Source: Mitsuaria sp. GD03876 (lineage in GTDB: Bacteria; Pseudomonadota; Gammaproteobacteria; Burkholderiales; Burkholderiaceae_C). Taken from it: DNA of 64,000 nt. The notes beneath the pieces were generated by a model. That model was given only the letters and a program-made list of their open reading frames with translations, was not told the origin of the DNA and did not search any database. A program made the position numbers and the translations under genes. Shown one piece after another: positions 43,237 through 51,760 of this stretch (position 1 is its first letter; every line of letters starts with the position of its first letter). The stretch spans positions 1 through 64,000 of the forward strand of contig NZ_JAOCCU010000028.1 of NCBI RefSeq assembly GCF_029840635.1, in the 5' to 3' direction.

Positions 43237-43292
43237 CCGCTGGGGTTTTCCGCTGGAGGTCTTGAATGCAACACGGTTCCAAGGAGGGTCTG

Positions 43293-44516
43293 ATGAGCGC
43301 TGAGCGTCGCAAGCTGCTCGCCACCGGCGCGGCGCTGGGCGGCCTGTCCGCGCTGCCAGGCGGGGGCGCGTTCGCCGCGGGCTCCGACAAGCCGGAGAAG
43401 GAGGAGGTCCGCATCGGCTTCATCCCGCTGACCGACTGCGCGTCGGTGGTGATGGCCGCGGCGCTGGGCTTCGACAAGAAGTACGGCATCAGGATCGTGC
43501 CGACCAAGGAGGCCTCCTGGGCCGGCGTGCGCGACAAGCTCGTCAACGGCGAGCTCGACATGGCGCATGTGCTCTACGGCCTGGTCTACGGCGTGCACCT
43601 CGGCGTGGCCGGTCCGAAGAAGGACATGGCGGTGCTGATGACGCTGAACAACAACGGGCAGGCGATCACGCTGTCGAAGAAGCTGGCCGAGGCCGGCGCG
43701 GTGGATGTCGCGTCGCTGGCGGCGGTAATGAAGAAGGACAAGCGCGAGTACACCTTCGCGCAGACCTTCCCGACCGGCACGCATGCGATGTGGCTCTACT
43801 ACTGGCTGGCCGCGGCGGGCGTGAACCCGATGAAGGACGCCAAGGTGATCACCGTGCCGCCGCCGCAGATGGTGGCCAACATGCGGGTGGGCAACATGGA
43901 CGGCTTCTGCGTCGGCGAGCCCTGGAACCACCGCGCCATCATCGACGGCATCGGCATCACCGCCGCGACCACGCAGGACATCTGGAAGGACCATCCGGAG
44001 AAGGTGCTCGGCACCACCGGCGACTTCGTGAAGAAGTATCCGAACACGGCGCGCGCCGTCGTGATGGCGGTGCTGGAGGCGGGCCGCTGGATCGACGCCA
44101 GCCTGTCCAACAAGCAGAAGATGGCCGAGACGATCGCCGACAAGGCCTACGTCAACACCAGCGTCGACGCGATCAACCAGCGCATCCTGGGCCGGTACCA
44201 GAACGGCCTGGGCAGGACCTGGGACGATCCCAACCACATGAAGTTCTTCAACGACGGCCAGGTCAACTTCCCCTGGCTGTCCGACGGCATGTGGTTCCTG
44301 ACCCAGCACAAGCGCTGGGGCCTGCTCAAGGAACATCCGGACTACCTCGGCGTCGCGCGCCAGGTCAACCAGGTCGAGCTGTACCGGCAGGCGGCCGCGG
44401 CGCTCGGCGTGTCGGCGCCCAAGGAGACGATGCGATCGACCAAGCTGTTCGACGGCGTCGTCTGGGACGGCAAGGACCCGGCGAAGTACGCCGACGGCTT
44501 CAAGGTCCGCGCATGA
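43293..44516 (+). CDS. nrtA: Nitrate ABC transporter, substrate-binding protein
   Basis: 407 aa. I start at the ATG at 43293, five bases after a perfect AAGGAGG; an upstream ATG at 43266 also has GGAGG but spoils the leader. Tat-type signal (AERRKLLATGAALGGL) for export of the folded protein. The mature part is the NrtA/NasF family: VRIGFIPLTDCASVVMAAAL, KEASWAGVRDKLVNGELDMA, and FCVGEPWNHRAI. Binds nitrate (and nitrite) in the periplasm and delivers it to NrtBD. First gene of a three-gene operon with 4-bp overlap to nrtB. Confidence 0.92.
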   Translation: MSAERRKLLATGAALGGLSALPGGGAFAAGSDKPEKEEVRIGFIPLTDCASVVMAAALGFDKKYGIRIVPTKEASWAGVRDKLVNGELDMAHVLYGLVYGVHLGVAGPKKDMAVLMTLNNNGQAITLSKKLAEAGAVDVASLAAVMKKDKREYTFAQTFPTGTHAMWLYYWLAAAGVNPMKDAKVITVPPPQMVANMRVGNMDGFCVGEPWNHRAIIDGIGITAATTQDIWKDHPEKVLGTTGDFVKKYPNTARAVVMAVLEAGRWIDASLSNKQKMAETIADKAYVNTSVDAINQRILGRYQNGLGRTWDDPNHMKFFNDGQVNFPWLSDGMWFLTQHKRWGLLKEHPDYLGVARQVNQVELYRQAAAALGVSAPKETMRSTKLFDGVVWDGKDPAKYADGFKVRA

Positions 44517-45301
44517 ACGCCGCCGCCTTCGACGCGCGCGCCGCCTGGATGCGGGTGCTGCCGCCGCTGGCCGGGCTGGGCCTGCTGTGGCTGGTCTGGT
44601 TCGTCGCCACGCTCAAGGGTGGCGCGTTCCCGACGCCGGGCCAGACCTGGGAGGCGGCGGTCAAGCTGTTCGCCGATCCCTTCTATCGCAACGGGCCCAA
44701 CGACCAGGGCATCGGCTGGAACGTGCTGAACTCGCTGCAGCGCGTGGGGCTGGGCTTCGGGCTGGCGGCCGCGGTGGGCATCCCGCTGGGCTTCCTGATC
44801 GGCCGCTTCGAATTCGCGAGCCGCATGCTGTCGCCGCTGATCAGCCTGCTCAAGCCGGTCTCGCCGCTGGCCTGGCTGCCGATCGGGCTGCTGGTGTTCA
44901 AGAGCGCCAACCCGGCGGCGATCTGGACCATCTTCATCTGCTCGATCTGGCCGATGGTGGTGAACACGGCCGTCGGCGTGCAGCGCGTGCCGCAGGACTA
45001 CCTGAACGTCGCGCGGGTGCTGCGGCTGTCGGAGTGGAAGCTGGTGACGCGCATCCTGTTCCCCGCCGTGCTGCCCTACATGCTGACCGGCGTGCGGCTG
45101 TCCGTGGGCACCGCGTGGCTGGTGATCGTCGCGGCGGAGATGCTGACCGGCGGCGTCGGCATCGGCTTCTGGGTCTGGGACGAGTGGAACAACCTCAACG
45201 TCCGCCACATCCTGGTCGCGATCTTCGTGATCGGCATCGTGGGCCTGCTGCTCGAGGCGGCCCTGATGGCGCTGGCCCGGCGCTTCTCCTTCGACGACTG
45301 A
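44513..45301 (+). CDS. nrtB: Nitrate ABC transporter, permease
   Basis: 262 aa, six predicted transmembrane helices, BPD_transp_1 family. The cytoplasmic EAA-like loop appears around NVARVLRLSEWKLVTRILFPAVLPYML. It starts in the ATGA overlap with nrtA. Forms the inner-membrane channel of the nitrate importer. Confidence 0.92.
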   Translation: MNAAAFDARAAWMRVLPPLAGLGLLWLVWFVATLKGGAFPTPGQTWEAAVKLFADPFYRNGPNDQGIGWNVLNSLQRVGLGFGLAAAVGIPLGFLIGRFEFASRMLSPLISLLKPVSPLAWLPIGLLVFKSANPAAIWTIFICSIWPMVVNTAVGVQRVPQDYLNVARVLRLSEWKLVTRILFPAVLPYMLTGVRLSVGTAWLVIVAAEMLTGGVGIGFWVWDEWNNLNVRHILVAIFVIGIVGLLLEAALMALARRFSFDD

Positions 45302-45324
45302 ACGACCCCTGACCGGAGATTCCG

Positions 45325-46266
45325 ATGAGCACTCCCTTCATCCGCGTGCAGCAGGCCGAGATGGTGTTCTCGACGCGCAAGGGCCAGTTCCACGCGTTGC
45401 GCGAGATCGACCTGGACATCGCCAAGGGCGAGTTCGTGACGCTGATCGGCCATTCGGGCTGCGGCAAGTCGACGCTGCTGAATCTGGTCGCCGGGCTGCT
45501 GCGGCCCACCGGCGGCGCGCTGCTGTGCGACGGCCGCGAGATCGCCGGGCCGGGGCCGGAGCGGGCGGTGGTGTTCCAGAACCATTCGTTGCTGCCGTGG
45601 CTGACCTGCTTCGACAACGTGCTGCTGGCGGTGGAGTCGGTCTTCGGCGGGCGCGAGCTGCGGCCGCGGTTGATGGCCCGCGTGGAGGACGCGCTGCACC
45701 TGGTCGGGATGAGCCATGCGATGTTCAAGCGGCCGCATGAGATCTCGGGCGGCATGAAGCAGCGGGTGGGCATCGCGCGGGCGCTGGCGATGGCGCCGAA
45801 GGTGCTGCTGATGGACGAGCCCTTCGGCGCGTTGGACGCGCTGACCCGGGCGCACCTGCAGGACGAGCTGATGAAGATCGTCGCGGCGACGCAGAGCACC
45901 GTGGTCATGGTCACGCATGACGTGGACGAGGCGGTGTTGCTGTCGGACCGGATCGTGATGATGACCAACGGGCCGGCGGCGACGATCGGCGACATCCTGC
46001 CAGTGAGGCTGGCGCGGCCGCGGGACCGCGTCGCGCTGGCGGAGGACGCGGACTACGCGCATGCGCGCAAGGCGGTCATCGATTTCCTCTACACACGGCA
46101 CCGGCATGCCGAGGCGAAGGTCCCGGTGGACCGGGCGGATCGCGCGACCCTCACCCCGACCCTCTCCCGCAATGCGGGAGAGGGAGAGCGTGAGGGCGTA
46201 TCGCCTCGGCGCGAGGTGGCTCCCTCTCCCGCACCGCGGGAGAGGGCGGGGGTGAGGGTCTCCTAG
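45325..46266 (+). CDS. nrtD: Nitrate ABC transporter, ATP-binding protein
   Basis: 313 aa. Walker A GHSGCGKST at about residues 42-50, Q-loop, signature HEISGGMKQRVGIARAL, Walker B VLLMDEPFGALD, and H-loop VTHDVDEAVLL. Energises nitrate import. The last ~40 residues (from about 275) are not family sequence: they are read from an inserted REP-like repeat (TLTPTLSRNAGEGEREG and following). Its stop overlaps the stop of the convergent ANTAR-PilJ gene. Confidence 0.92.
   Translation: MSTPFIRVQQAEMVFSTRKGQFHALREIDLDIAKGEFVTLIGHSGCGKSTLLNLVAGLLRPTGGALLCDGREIAGPGPERAVVFQNHSLLPWLTCFDNVLLAVESVFGGRELRPRLMARVEDALHLVGMSHAMFKRPHEISGGMKQRVGIARALAMAPKVLLMDEPFGALDALTRAHLQDELMKIVAATQSTVVMVTHDVDEAVLLSDRIVMMTNGPAATIGDILPVRLARPRDRVALAEDADYAHARKAVIDFLYTRHRHAEAKVPVDRADRATLTPTLSRNAGEGEREGVSPRREVAPSPAPRERAGVRVS
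46148..46258. repeat. REP-like palindromic repeats in the nrtD 3' end
   Basis: Two copies (46148-46196 and 46221-46258) of a CCCTCTCCCGC...GCGGGAGAGGG palindrome flanked by CCTCACCCC/GGGGTGAGGG. This element type is frequent at gene ends in Burkholderiales and Xanthomonadales. It is translated here as the C-terminus of NrtD. A third related copy is at 49121-49157. Confidence 0.8.
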
Positions 46267-47558
46267 CCGAGGATGATCTGAAGACTCTGCTGGTAGTGCC
46301 CGGTCAGCAGGTCGAGCCGGTCCAGCAGCACCTCGCTGCTGCGGGCCAGGCCGCCGGCGGCCTCGCGGCCATGGGCATCGCGCAGGCTGCGCATCAGCCG
46401 AAGCCACTCGGCGCCCACCTCGGCCAGCAATGACCGGATCGCGTCGCTGGACAGCGGCGACGCCTCCAGCTCCGCCAGCCCGGCCGCGAAGCGGTCCAGG
46501 CTGTCGAGCAGCACCGCCGGGTCGCGTCCCGGCAGCAGGTCGGCCAGCAGCGCGTCCTTGGCCAGCCGCTGGCTCAGCATGCGTTGGCGGCCGCACAGGT
46601 TGACGACGTGCAGCGGCTTGCCGCCGCCGCTGCCGGCGATCGCCGCGGCCAGCGCGTCGGAATGCGTCAGCAGGTCCTCCGCGGCCGCGTCGGCGGCGGC
46701 GAGCGACTCGGCGCTCGGTTTGCCGCCCAGCAGTGGCTCCAGGCGCCGCCACGCGCCCAGGACCGAGGCGAGTCCCGCCGCGTCGGCCGGCAGCGGCGGC
46801 AGCAGTCCCGGCAGCCGCGACAGGTTGGCGGCCACGCGCGCGCAGGATTCGTCCTGCAGGGTCTTCGCGCGCTTGGCCTCGATGCCGGCGGCGCGTTGCG
46901 CCATCAGCTTGACCAGCCGCTGGCTCAGCATGCGCTGCTGGCCGGCGACGTTGACCGCCTCCGCCAGCTGCGCCGACTGCACCACCGAGCGCGCCACCTC
47001 GCCCAGCCGCAGGTGCGCGTGCATCGCGGCGTCGCGCAGCAGCCGGAACGCGCTGTCCTCGTCCAGGTCGCGCGCGGCCATCAGCAGGCCCTTCGCGCGT
47101 TCGGTCCACTTGCGGTCGTCCAACTGCGCCCGCAGCGCCGCGAAGCGCCCCGCCTGCCAGGCGGCCCAGCGCAGCTGGCGGCGCAACGCGTCGGGCGCCG
47201 GCTCCGTTTCCAGCAGCACCTGCAGGCCCAGCGCCATTGCGCGCTGTTGCAGCGCCGCCGGCACGTCCGCCGCGTCGGGCACGAGGCCGACGCCGGGCAG
47301 CGCCAGGCCGGCGGCCTCGAGCGCGTTCAGCCAGGCCTCCAGCCGGTCCGCGCCGGCGTGGAGCACGACCGCGTCGGCGGCCTGTTCTTGTGCGGCGCGC
47401 ACCAAGCTGTCGCGTCCGGGCTGGTGCACCGATGCCGCGATCCAGTGCGGCACCGGACCGGTGCCCATCGGATCGGCGCCCAGCCACAGCACGCGACGGG
47501 GCAGCGCGTCGTCGTCATCGGAGGGCGGAACGGCAGACCTGGCGGCGGGCTCGGACAT
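46263..47558 (-). CDS. ANTAR antiterminator fused to two PilJ-type sensor domains
   Basis: 431 aa from the ATG at 47558. A degenerate receiver-like domain lacking phosphoacceptor features (residues 20-140) precedes an ANTAR domain (WTERAKGLLMAARDLDEDSAF, about 145-195). Two copies of a PilJ/NarX P-box-like domain follow, each with the motif GQQRMLSQRLVK (207-218) or GRQRMLSQRLAK (323-334). Such domains bind nitrate in NarX-type sensors. It is a one-chain sensor plus RNA-binding antiterminator, similar in logic to NasR (NIT-ANTAR). It lies between nrtD and narK, both of which are preceded by leader terminators. Confidence 0.85.
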   Translation of the reverse strand: MSEPAARSAVPPSDDDDALPRRVLWLGADPMGTGPVPHWIAASVHQPGRDSLVRAAQEQAADAVVLHAGADRLEAWLNALEAAGLALPGVGLVPDAADVPAALQQRAMALGLQVLLETEPAPDALRRQLRWAAWQAGRFAALRAQLDDRKWTERAKGLLMAARDLDEDSAFRLLRDAAMHAHLRLGEVARSVVQSAQLAEAVNVAGQQRMLSQRLVKLMAQRAAGIEAKRAKTLQDESCARVAANLSRLPGLLPPLPADAAGLASVLGAWRRLEPLLGGKPSAESLAAADAAAEDLLTHSDALAAAIAGSGGGKPLHVVNLCGRQRMLSQRLAKDALLADLLPGRDPAVLLDSLDRFAAGLAELEASPLSSDAIRSLLAEVGAEWLRLMRSLRDAHGREAAGGLARSSEVLLDRLDLLTGHYQQSLQIILG

Positions 47559-47675
47559 GGGCGCGACAGAGGGAAATGGCGGCGTTGGCGTTGCACGAAC
47601 CGGGCCGGTCCGCGACGCGCCGCAGCATAAGGCCACCGATCCGCGCCGACGTCATTTCGATGGCCCTCGCCGTTC

Positions 47676-47690
47676 TGGCACGCGACTTGC
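47676..47690 (+). promoter_or_regulatory. Sigma-54 promoter of the narK-nirBD-nasA-cobA operon
   Basis: TGGCACGCGACTTGC matches TGGCACG-N4-TTGC exactly. Predicted start near 47702, immediately before the first leader hairpin. Confidence 0.88.
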
Positions 47691-47702
47691 GAAGGCTCCG
47701 GT

Positions 47703-47722
47703 GCGGCGCAATGGCGCGCCGC
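47703..47722 (+). promoter_or_regulatory. ANTAR-type hexaloop hairpin (P1) in the narK leader
   Basis: GCGGCGC / GCGCCGC, a perfect 7-bp stem with hexaloop AATGGC (A1, G4). This is the same position relative to the promoter and the same loop pattern as P1 of the nrtA leader. A clear P2 was not found; an AAAGGC sequence occurs at 47792-47797, overlapping the terminator's 5' arm, but its flanking stem is weak. Confidence 0.65.
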
Positions 47723-47794
47723 GCCCTCGCGGGGCTCCGGCCTCGCGGTCTTCGTGCCGGGTCGCTCGCGATTCCGGCGCCTCATCCGATGAAA

Positions 47795-47830
47795 GGCCTC
47801 GCCGAGCCCGGTGCTCGACGCGGCCTTTTT
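47795..47830 (+). terminator. Leader terminator (attenuator) before narK
   Basis: GGCCTCGCCGAGC (47795-47807) pairs with GCTCGACGCGGCC (47813-47825) except at two positions, loop CCGGT, followed by TTTTT. It lies 30 bases before the narK ATG. Confidence 0.8.
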
Positions 47831-47859
47831 GCGTTTCGAGCCCCCACCAGCAACTCGCC

Positions 47860-49206
47860 ATGGCCTCCTTCCGCGTCTTCCTGCGTTCCGGCCACGCCCC
47901 GACCCTCGGCGCGGCGTTCCTCTACTTCGCCTTCTCGTGCTGCATCTGGGTGCTGAACGGCGCGCTCGCGCCCTTCATCAGCGAGGCCTACCAGCTCACC
48001 GCCGCGCAGAAGGGCCTGATGCTGTCGATCCCGATCATGGCGGGCGCGCTGATGCGCTTCCCGCTGGGCGTGCTGTCGCAGTACATCGGCCGCAAGAACG
48101 CGACGCTGGTCGAGATGGCGCTGATCGCCGTGGCGATGGGCTACGGCTACGTGATGGTGGACAGCTACGGCGACCTGCTCGCGATGGGGGTGCTGCTGGG
48201 CATCGCGGGCGCGAGCTTCGGCGTGGCGATGTCGCTGGGCTCGGGCTGGTATCCGCCGAAGTACAAGGGCCTGGCGATGGGCCTGGTCGGCGCGGGCAAC
48301 GTCGGCACCGCGGTGTCGGTGCTGGTGGCGCCACCGCTGGCGCAGTGGCTGGGCTGGCAGTCGGTCTACGCGATCGCCGCCGGCGCGATCGCGCTGCCGA
48401 TGGCGGTGATGGTCGTCTTCGCCAAGGAGCCGCCCGACGTCGACACCCACGCCGGCCTGCGCGCCCATGTCGCCTGCCTGTTCGAGAAGGACGGCTGGGC
48501 CTTCAGCCTGATCTACGCGGTGACCTTCGGCGGCTTCATCGGGCTGACGACCTTCCTGCCGACCTACTACCACGACCAGTTCGGCGTCTCCAAGGTCGCG
48601 GCCGGGCAACTGACGATGCTCGCGGCCTTCATGGGCGCGGCGGTGCGGGTGGCCGGCGGCGCGCTGTCGGACCGCTGGGGCGGTGTGCACGCGCTGACCG
48701 TGGTGCTGGCGGTGGTGACGGTCACGCTGCTGCTGATCGGCCCCGCCAACGGCTCGCTGGTGCTGACGACGGTGCTGCTGGTCGCGTGCTTCGCGGCGCT
48801 GGGCGCCGGCAACGGCGCGCTGTTCCAGCTGGTGCCGCTGCGCTGGCCGGCGGCCACCGCGGTGGCGGGTTCCATGATCGGCGAGATCGGCGCGCTGGGC
48901 GGCGGCGCGGTGCCCAACCTGATGGGCTGGTCCAAGCAATGGGCCGGGACCTACGCCTGGGGATTCGCCGCCTTCGCCGTGTTCTCGCTGGCGATGCTGG
49001 GCCTGCTGCGCGTGATGCAGGCCCGCTGGACCCGCACCTGGGTCGGCGCCGGCGGCCGCGCGCATCCGGTCGCGGCCGAGGCGGCCCCGGCCTCGCCCAT
49101 CGCCGATCCGCTGCCTTCCCTCCCTCTCCCGCTGGCGGGAGAAGGCCGGGGTGAGGGCCGTCCGGCCACCTCGATCCCCGCATTCCGCCTGGAGCGCTCC
49201 GCATGA
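47860..49206 (+). CDS. narK: Nitrate/nitrite transporter, MFS
   Basis: 448 aa, about twelve transmembrane helices, NarK/NasA nitrate porter family. Nitrate-signature stretches are recognisable: FGVAMSLGSGWYPPKYKGLAMG in the first half and FAALGAGNGALFQLVPLRWP in the second. Family Arg in MRFPLGVLSQYIGRKN. Imports nitrate (or exports nitrite) at the inner membrane. The last ~28 codons cross a REP-like repeat. Its stop overlaps the nirB ATG. First gene of a five-gene operon behind a sigma-54 promoter and leader terminator. Confidence 0.92.
   Translation: MASFRVFLRSGHAPTLGAAFLYFAFSCCIWVLNGALAPFISEAYQLTAAQKGLMLSIPIMAGALMRFPLGVLSQYIGRKNATLVEMALIAVAMGYGYVMVDSYGDLLAMGVLLGIAGASFGVAMSLGSGWYPPKYKGLAMGLVGAGNVGTAVSVLVAPPLAQWLGWQSVYAIAAGAIALPMAVMVVFAKEPPDVDTHAGLRAHVACLFEKDGWAFSLIYAVTFGGFIGLTTFLPTYYHDQFGVSKVAAGQLTMLAAFMGAAVRVAGGALSDRWGGVHALTVVLAVVTVTLLLIGPANGSLVLTTVLLVACFAALGAGNGALFQLVPLRWPAATAVAGSMIGEIGALGGGAVPNLMGWSKQWAGTYAWGFAAFAVFSLAMLGLLRVMQARWTRTWVGAGGRAHPVAAEAAPASPIADPLPSLPLPLAGEGRGEGRPATSIPAFRLERSA
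49121..49157. repeat. REP-like palindrome in the narK 3' end
   Basis: TCCCTCTCCCGC-TGGC-GGGAGAAGG with trailing GGGGTGAGGG, the same family as the repeats in the nrtD end. It is translated as the narK C-terminus (PLPLAGEGRGEG). Confidence 0.7.
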
Positions 49207-51737
49207 AGAAGATGAAGCTGGTGATGGTGGGCAACGGCATGGCCGGCGTCCGCACCCTGGAAGAGCTGCTGAAGATCTCCCCCGACCTGTACGACATCAC
49301 CGTCTTCGGGTCCGAGCGGCATCCCAACTACAACCGCATCCTGCTCAGCCCGGTGCTGGCCGGCGAGCAGACGCTGGACGAGATCATCCTCAACCCGCTG
49401 AGCTGGTACGAGGAGCACGGCATCACGCTGCACCTGGGCAAGACGGTCACGCGCATCGACCGCGTGAAGCGCCAGGTCGTCGCCGACGACGGCACCGTGG
49501 CCGACTACGACCGGCTGCTGATCGCCACCGGCTCCAACCCGTTCATCCTGCCGGTGCCCGGCAAGGAGCTGGACGGGGTGATCGGCTACCGCGACATCAC
49601 CGACACCAACACGATGATCGAGGCGGCCACGAAGTACCGGCACGCGGTCGTCATCGGCGGCGGGCTGCTGGGCCTCGAGGCGGCCAACGGCCTGATGCTG
49701 CGCGGCATGCAGGTGACGGTGGTGCACATCGCCGGCTGGCTGATGGAACGCCAGCTCGACGACCAGGCCGGCGACCTGCTGCGCAAGTCGCTGCAGGAGC
49801 GCGGTCTGCGCTTCCGCATGGGCGCGCAGACCGAGGCGCTGATCGGCGACAAGGACGGGCGGGTGATGGCGGTCCGCTTCAAGGACGGCGAGGAGATCCC
49901 CGCCGACCTCGTCGTGATGGCCGCCGGCATCCGCCCCAACACCGCGCTGGCGGAAAGCGCCGGCCTGCATTGCCACCGCGGCGTGGTCGTGACCGACACG
50001 CTGCAGACGGTGACCGATCCCCGCATCTACGCCGTCGGCGAATGCGCCGCGCACCGCGGCATCGCCTACGGGCTGGTGGCGCCGCTGTTCGAGCAGGGCA
50101 AGGTCTGCGCCAACCACTTGGCGCAGTTCGGCATCGGCCGCTACCTCGGCAGCCAGACCAGCACCAAGTTGAAGGTCACCGGCATCGACCTGTTCTCCGC
50201 CGGCGACTTCATGGGCGGCGAGGGCACCGAGGAGATCGTGATGAGCGATCCCTTCGCCGGCGTCTACAAGAAGCTCGTCATCCGCAACGACCAGCTGGTC
50301 GGTGCCTGCCTGTACGGCGACACCGTCGACGGCAGCTGGTACTTCAAGCTGCTGCGCGAGGGCCGCAAGATCGGCGACCTGCGCGACAAGCTGATGTTCG
50401 GCGAGAGCAACATCGGCGACGTCGGCCACCAGGGCCACAACAAGGCCGCCGCGATGGCCGACAGCGACGAGGTCTGCGGCTGCAACGGCGTGACCAAGGG
50501 CGCCGTGTGCAAGGCGATCAAGGACAAAGGCCTGTTCACGCTGGAGGAGGTGCGCAAGCACACCAAGGCCAGCGCGAGCTGCGGCTCCTGCACCGGGCTG
50601 GTGGAACAGCTGCTGATGTTCACCGCCGGCGGCGACTACTCGGCCACGCCGAAGAAGAAGGCGGTGTGCGGCTGCACCGAGCTGAGCCACCAGGAGGTGC
50701 GCGACGCGATCTTCAAGGAACACCTGACGACGCTGGCCGGCGTCTACGAGCGGCTGAACTGGAAGTCGCCCAACGGCTGCGCCACCTGCCGGCCGGCGCT
50801 GAACTACTACCTGATCTCGTCCTGGCCGAAGGAGGCCGTGGACGATCCGCAATCGCGCTTCATCAACGAGCGCAGTCACGCGAATATCCAGAAAGACGGG
50901 ACCTACTCGGTGATCCCGCGGATGTGGGGCGGGGAGACAACCGCCGATGAGCTGCGTCGGATCGCCGACGCCGTCGACAAGTACAAGATCCCGACCGTCA
51001 AGGTGACGGGCGGCCAGCGGATCGACCTGCTGGGCGTGCGAAAAGAGGATCTGGTCGACGTCTGGCGCGACATCGGCATGCCCAGCGGGCATGCCTACGC
51101 CAAGGCGCTGCGCACGGTGAAGACCTGCGTCGGCTCCGAGTGGTGCCGCATGGGCACGCAGGACAGCACGCAGATGGGCAAGGACCTGGAGCGCGCGATG
51201 TGGCGCATGTACGCGCCGCACAAGGTCAAGTTCGCCGTCAGCGGCTGCCCGCGCAACTGCGCCGAGGCCGGCATCAAGGACGTCGGGATCATCGGCGTCG
51301 ATTCCGGCTGGGAGATGTATGTCGGCGGCAACGGCGGCATCAAGACCGAGGTCGCGCACTTCCTGGTCAAGCTCAAGACCGCCGAGGAGGTCATGGAATA
51401 CACCGGCGCGTTCATGCAGCTCTACCGCAAGGAGGGCTGGTACCTGGAGCGCACCGTGCACTACATCGCCCGCGTCGGGCTGGACCACGTCAAGCAGCGG
51501 ATCCTGGAGGACCACGAGGGCCGCAAGGCGCTGTGGGCGGAGCTGCAGTTCGCGCTGGACGGCGAGCCGGACCCGTGGTTCGAGTTCGCGAAGGCACAGG
51601 TCGACGTGCGCCAGTTCGAGCCGGTCGCGACGCTCGCCCCCGCGACGTCCGCCGCGACGTCCGCCGCGACCTCCACCGCGCCGGCCGGCGCCGGTCCGTC
51701 GACCGTGCTCGCGGCGCCGCGCCGCGATCCGATCTGA
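49203..51737 (+). CDS. nirB: Assimilatory nitrite reductase, large subunit
   Basis: 844 aa. NADH-dependent reduction of nitrite to ammonium. FAD/NAD Rossmann motifs (MVGNGMAGVRTLEELL; VVIGGGLLGLEAANGL), a BFD-type [2Fe-2S] domain (VCGCNGV...SCGSCTG), a second Cys cluster (VCGCTELS...GCATCRP), then the siroheme/[4Fe-4S] domain with TCVGSEWC and SGCPRNC. Begins in the ATGA overlap with narK. The extreme C-terminus has a 12-base tandem repeat (SAATSAATST). Depends on siroheme from the cobA product downstream. Confidence 0.96.
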   Translation: MKKMKLVMVGNGMAGVRTLEELLKISPDLYDITVFGSERHPNYNRILLSPVLAGEQTLDEIILNPLSWYEEHGITLHLGKTVTRIDRVKRQVVADDGTVADYDRLLIATGSNPFILPVPGKELDGVIGYRDITDTNTMIEAATKYRHAVVIGGGLLGLEAANGLMLRGMQVTVVHIAGWLMERQLDDQAGDLLRKSLQERGLRFRMGAQTEALIGDKDGRVMAVRFKDGEEIPADLVVMAAGIRPNTALAESAGLHCHRGVVVTDTLQTVTDPRIYAVGECAAHRGIAYGLVAPLFEQGKVCANHLAQFGIGRYLGSQTSTKLKVTGIDLFSAGDFMGGEGTEEIVMSDPFAGVYKKLVIRNDQLVGACLYGDTVDGSWYFKLLREGRKIGDLRDKLMFGESNIGDVGHQGHNKAAAMADSDEVCGCNGVTKGAVCKAIKDKGLFTLEEVRKHTKASASCGSCTGLVEQLLMFTAGGDYSATPKKKAVCGCTELSHQEVRDAIFKEHLTTLAGVYERLNWKSPNGCATCRPALNYYLISSWPKEAVDDPQSRFINERSHANIQKDGTYSVIPRMWGGETTADELRRIADAVDKYKIPTVKVTGGQRIDLLGVRKEDLVDVWRDIGMPSGHAYAKALRTVKTCVGSEWCRMGTQDSTQMGKDLERAMWRMYAPHKVKFAVSGCPRNCAEAGIKDVGIIGVDSGWEMYVGGNGGIKTEVAHFLVKLKTAEEVMEYTGAFMQLYRKEGWYLERTVHYIARVGLDHVKQRILEDHEGRKALWAELQFALDGEPDPWFEFAKAQVDVRQFEPVATLAPATSAATSAATSTAPAGAGPSTVLAAPRRDPI

Positions 51738-51760
51738 TCTCCTTCGTTGCCGAGGCCCCC

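Noticed and set aside
43266-43292. ATG at 43266 as the nrtA start
   Set aside because: It has GGAGG, but the ATG at 43293 has a better-spaced AAGGAGG and gives a standard Tat signal peptide.
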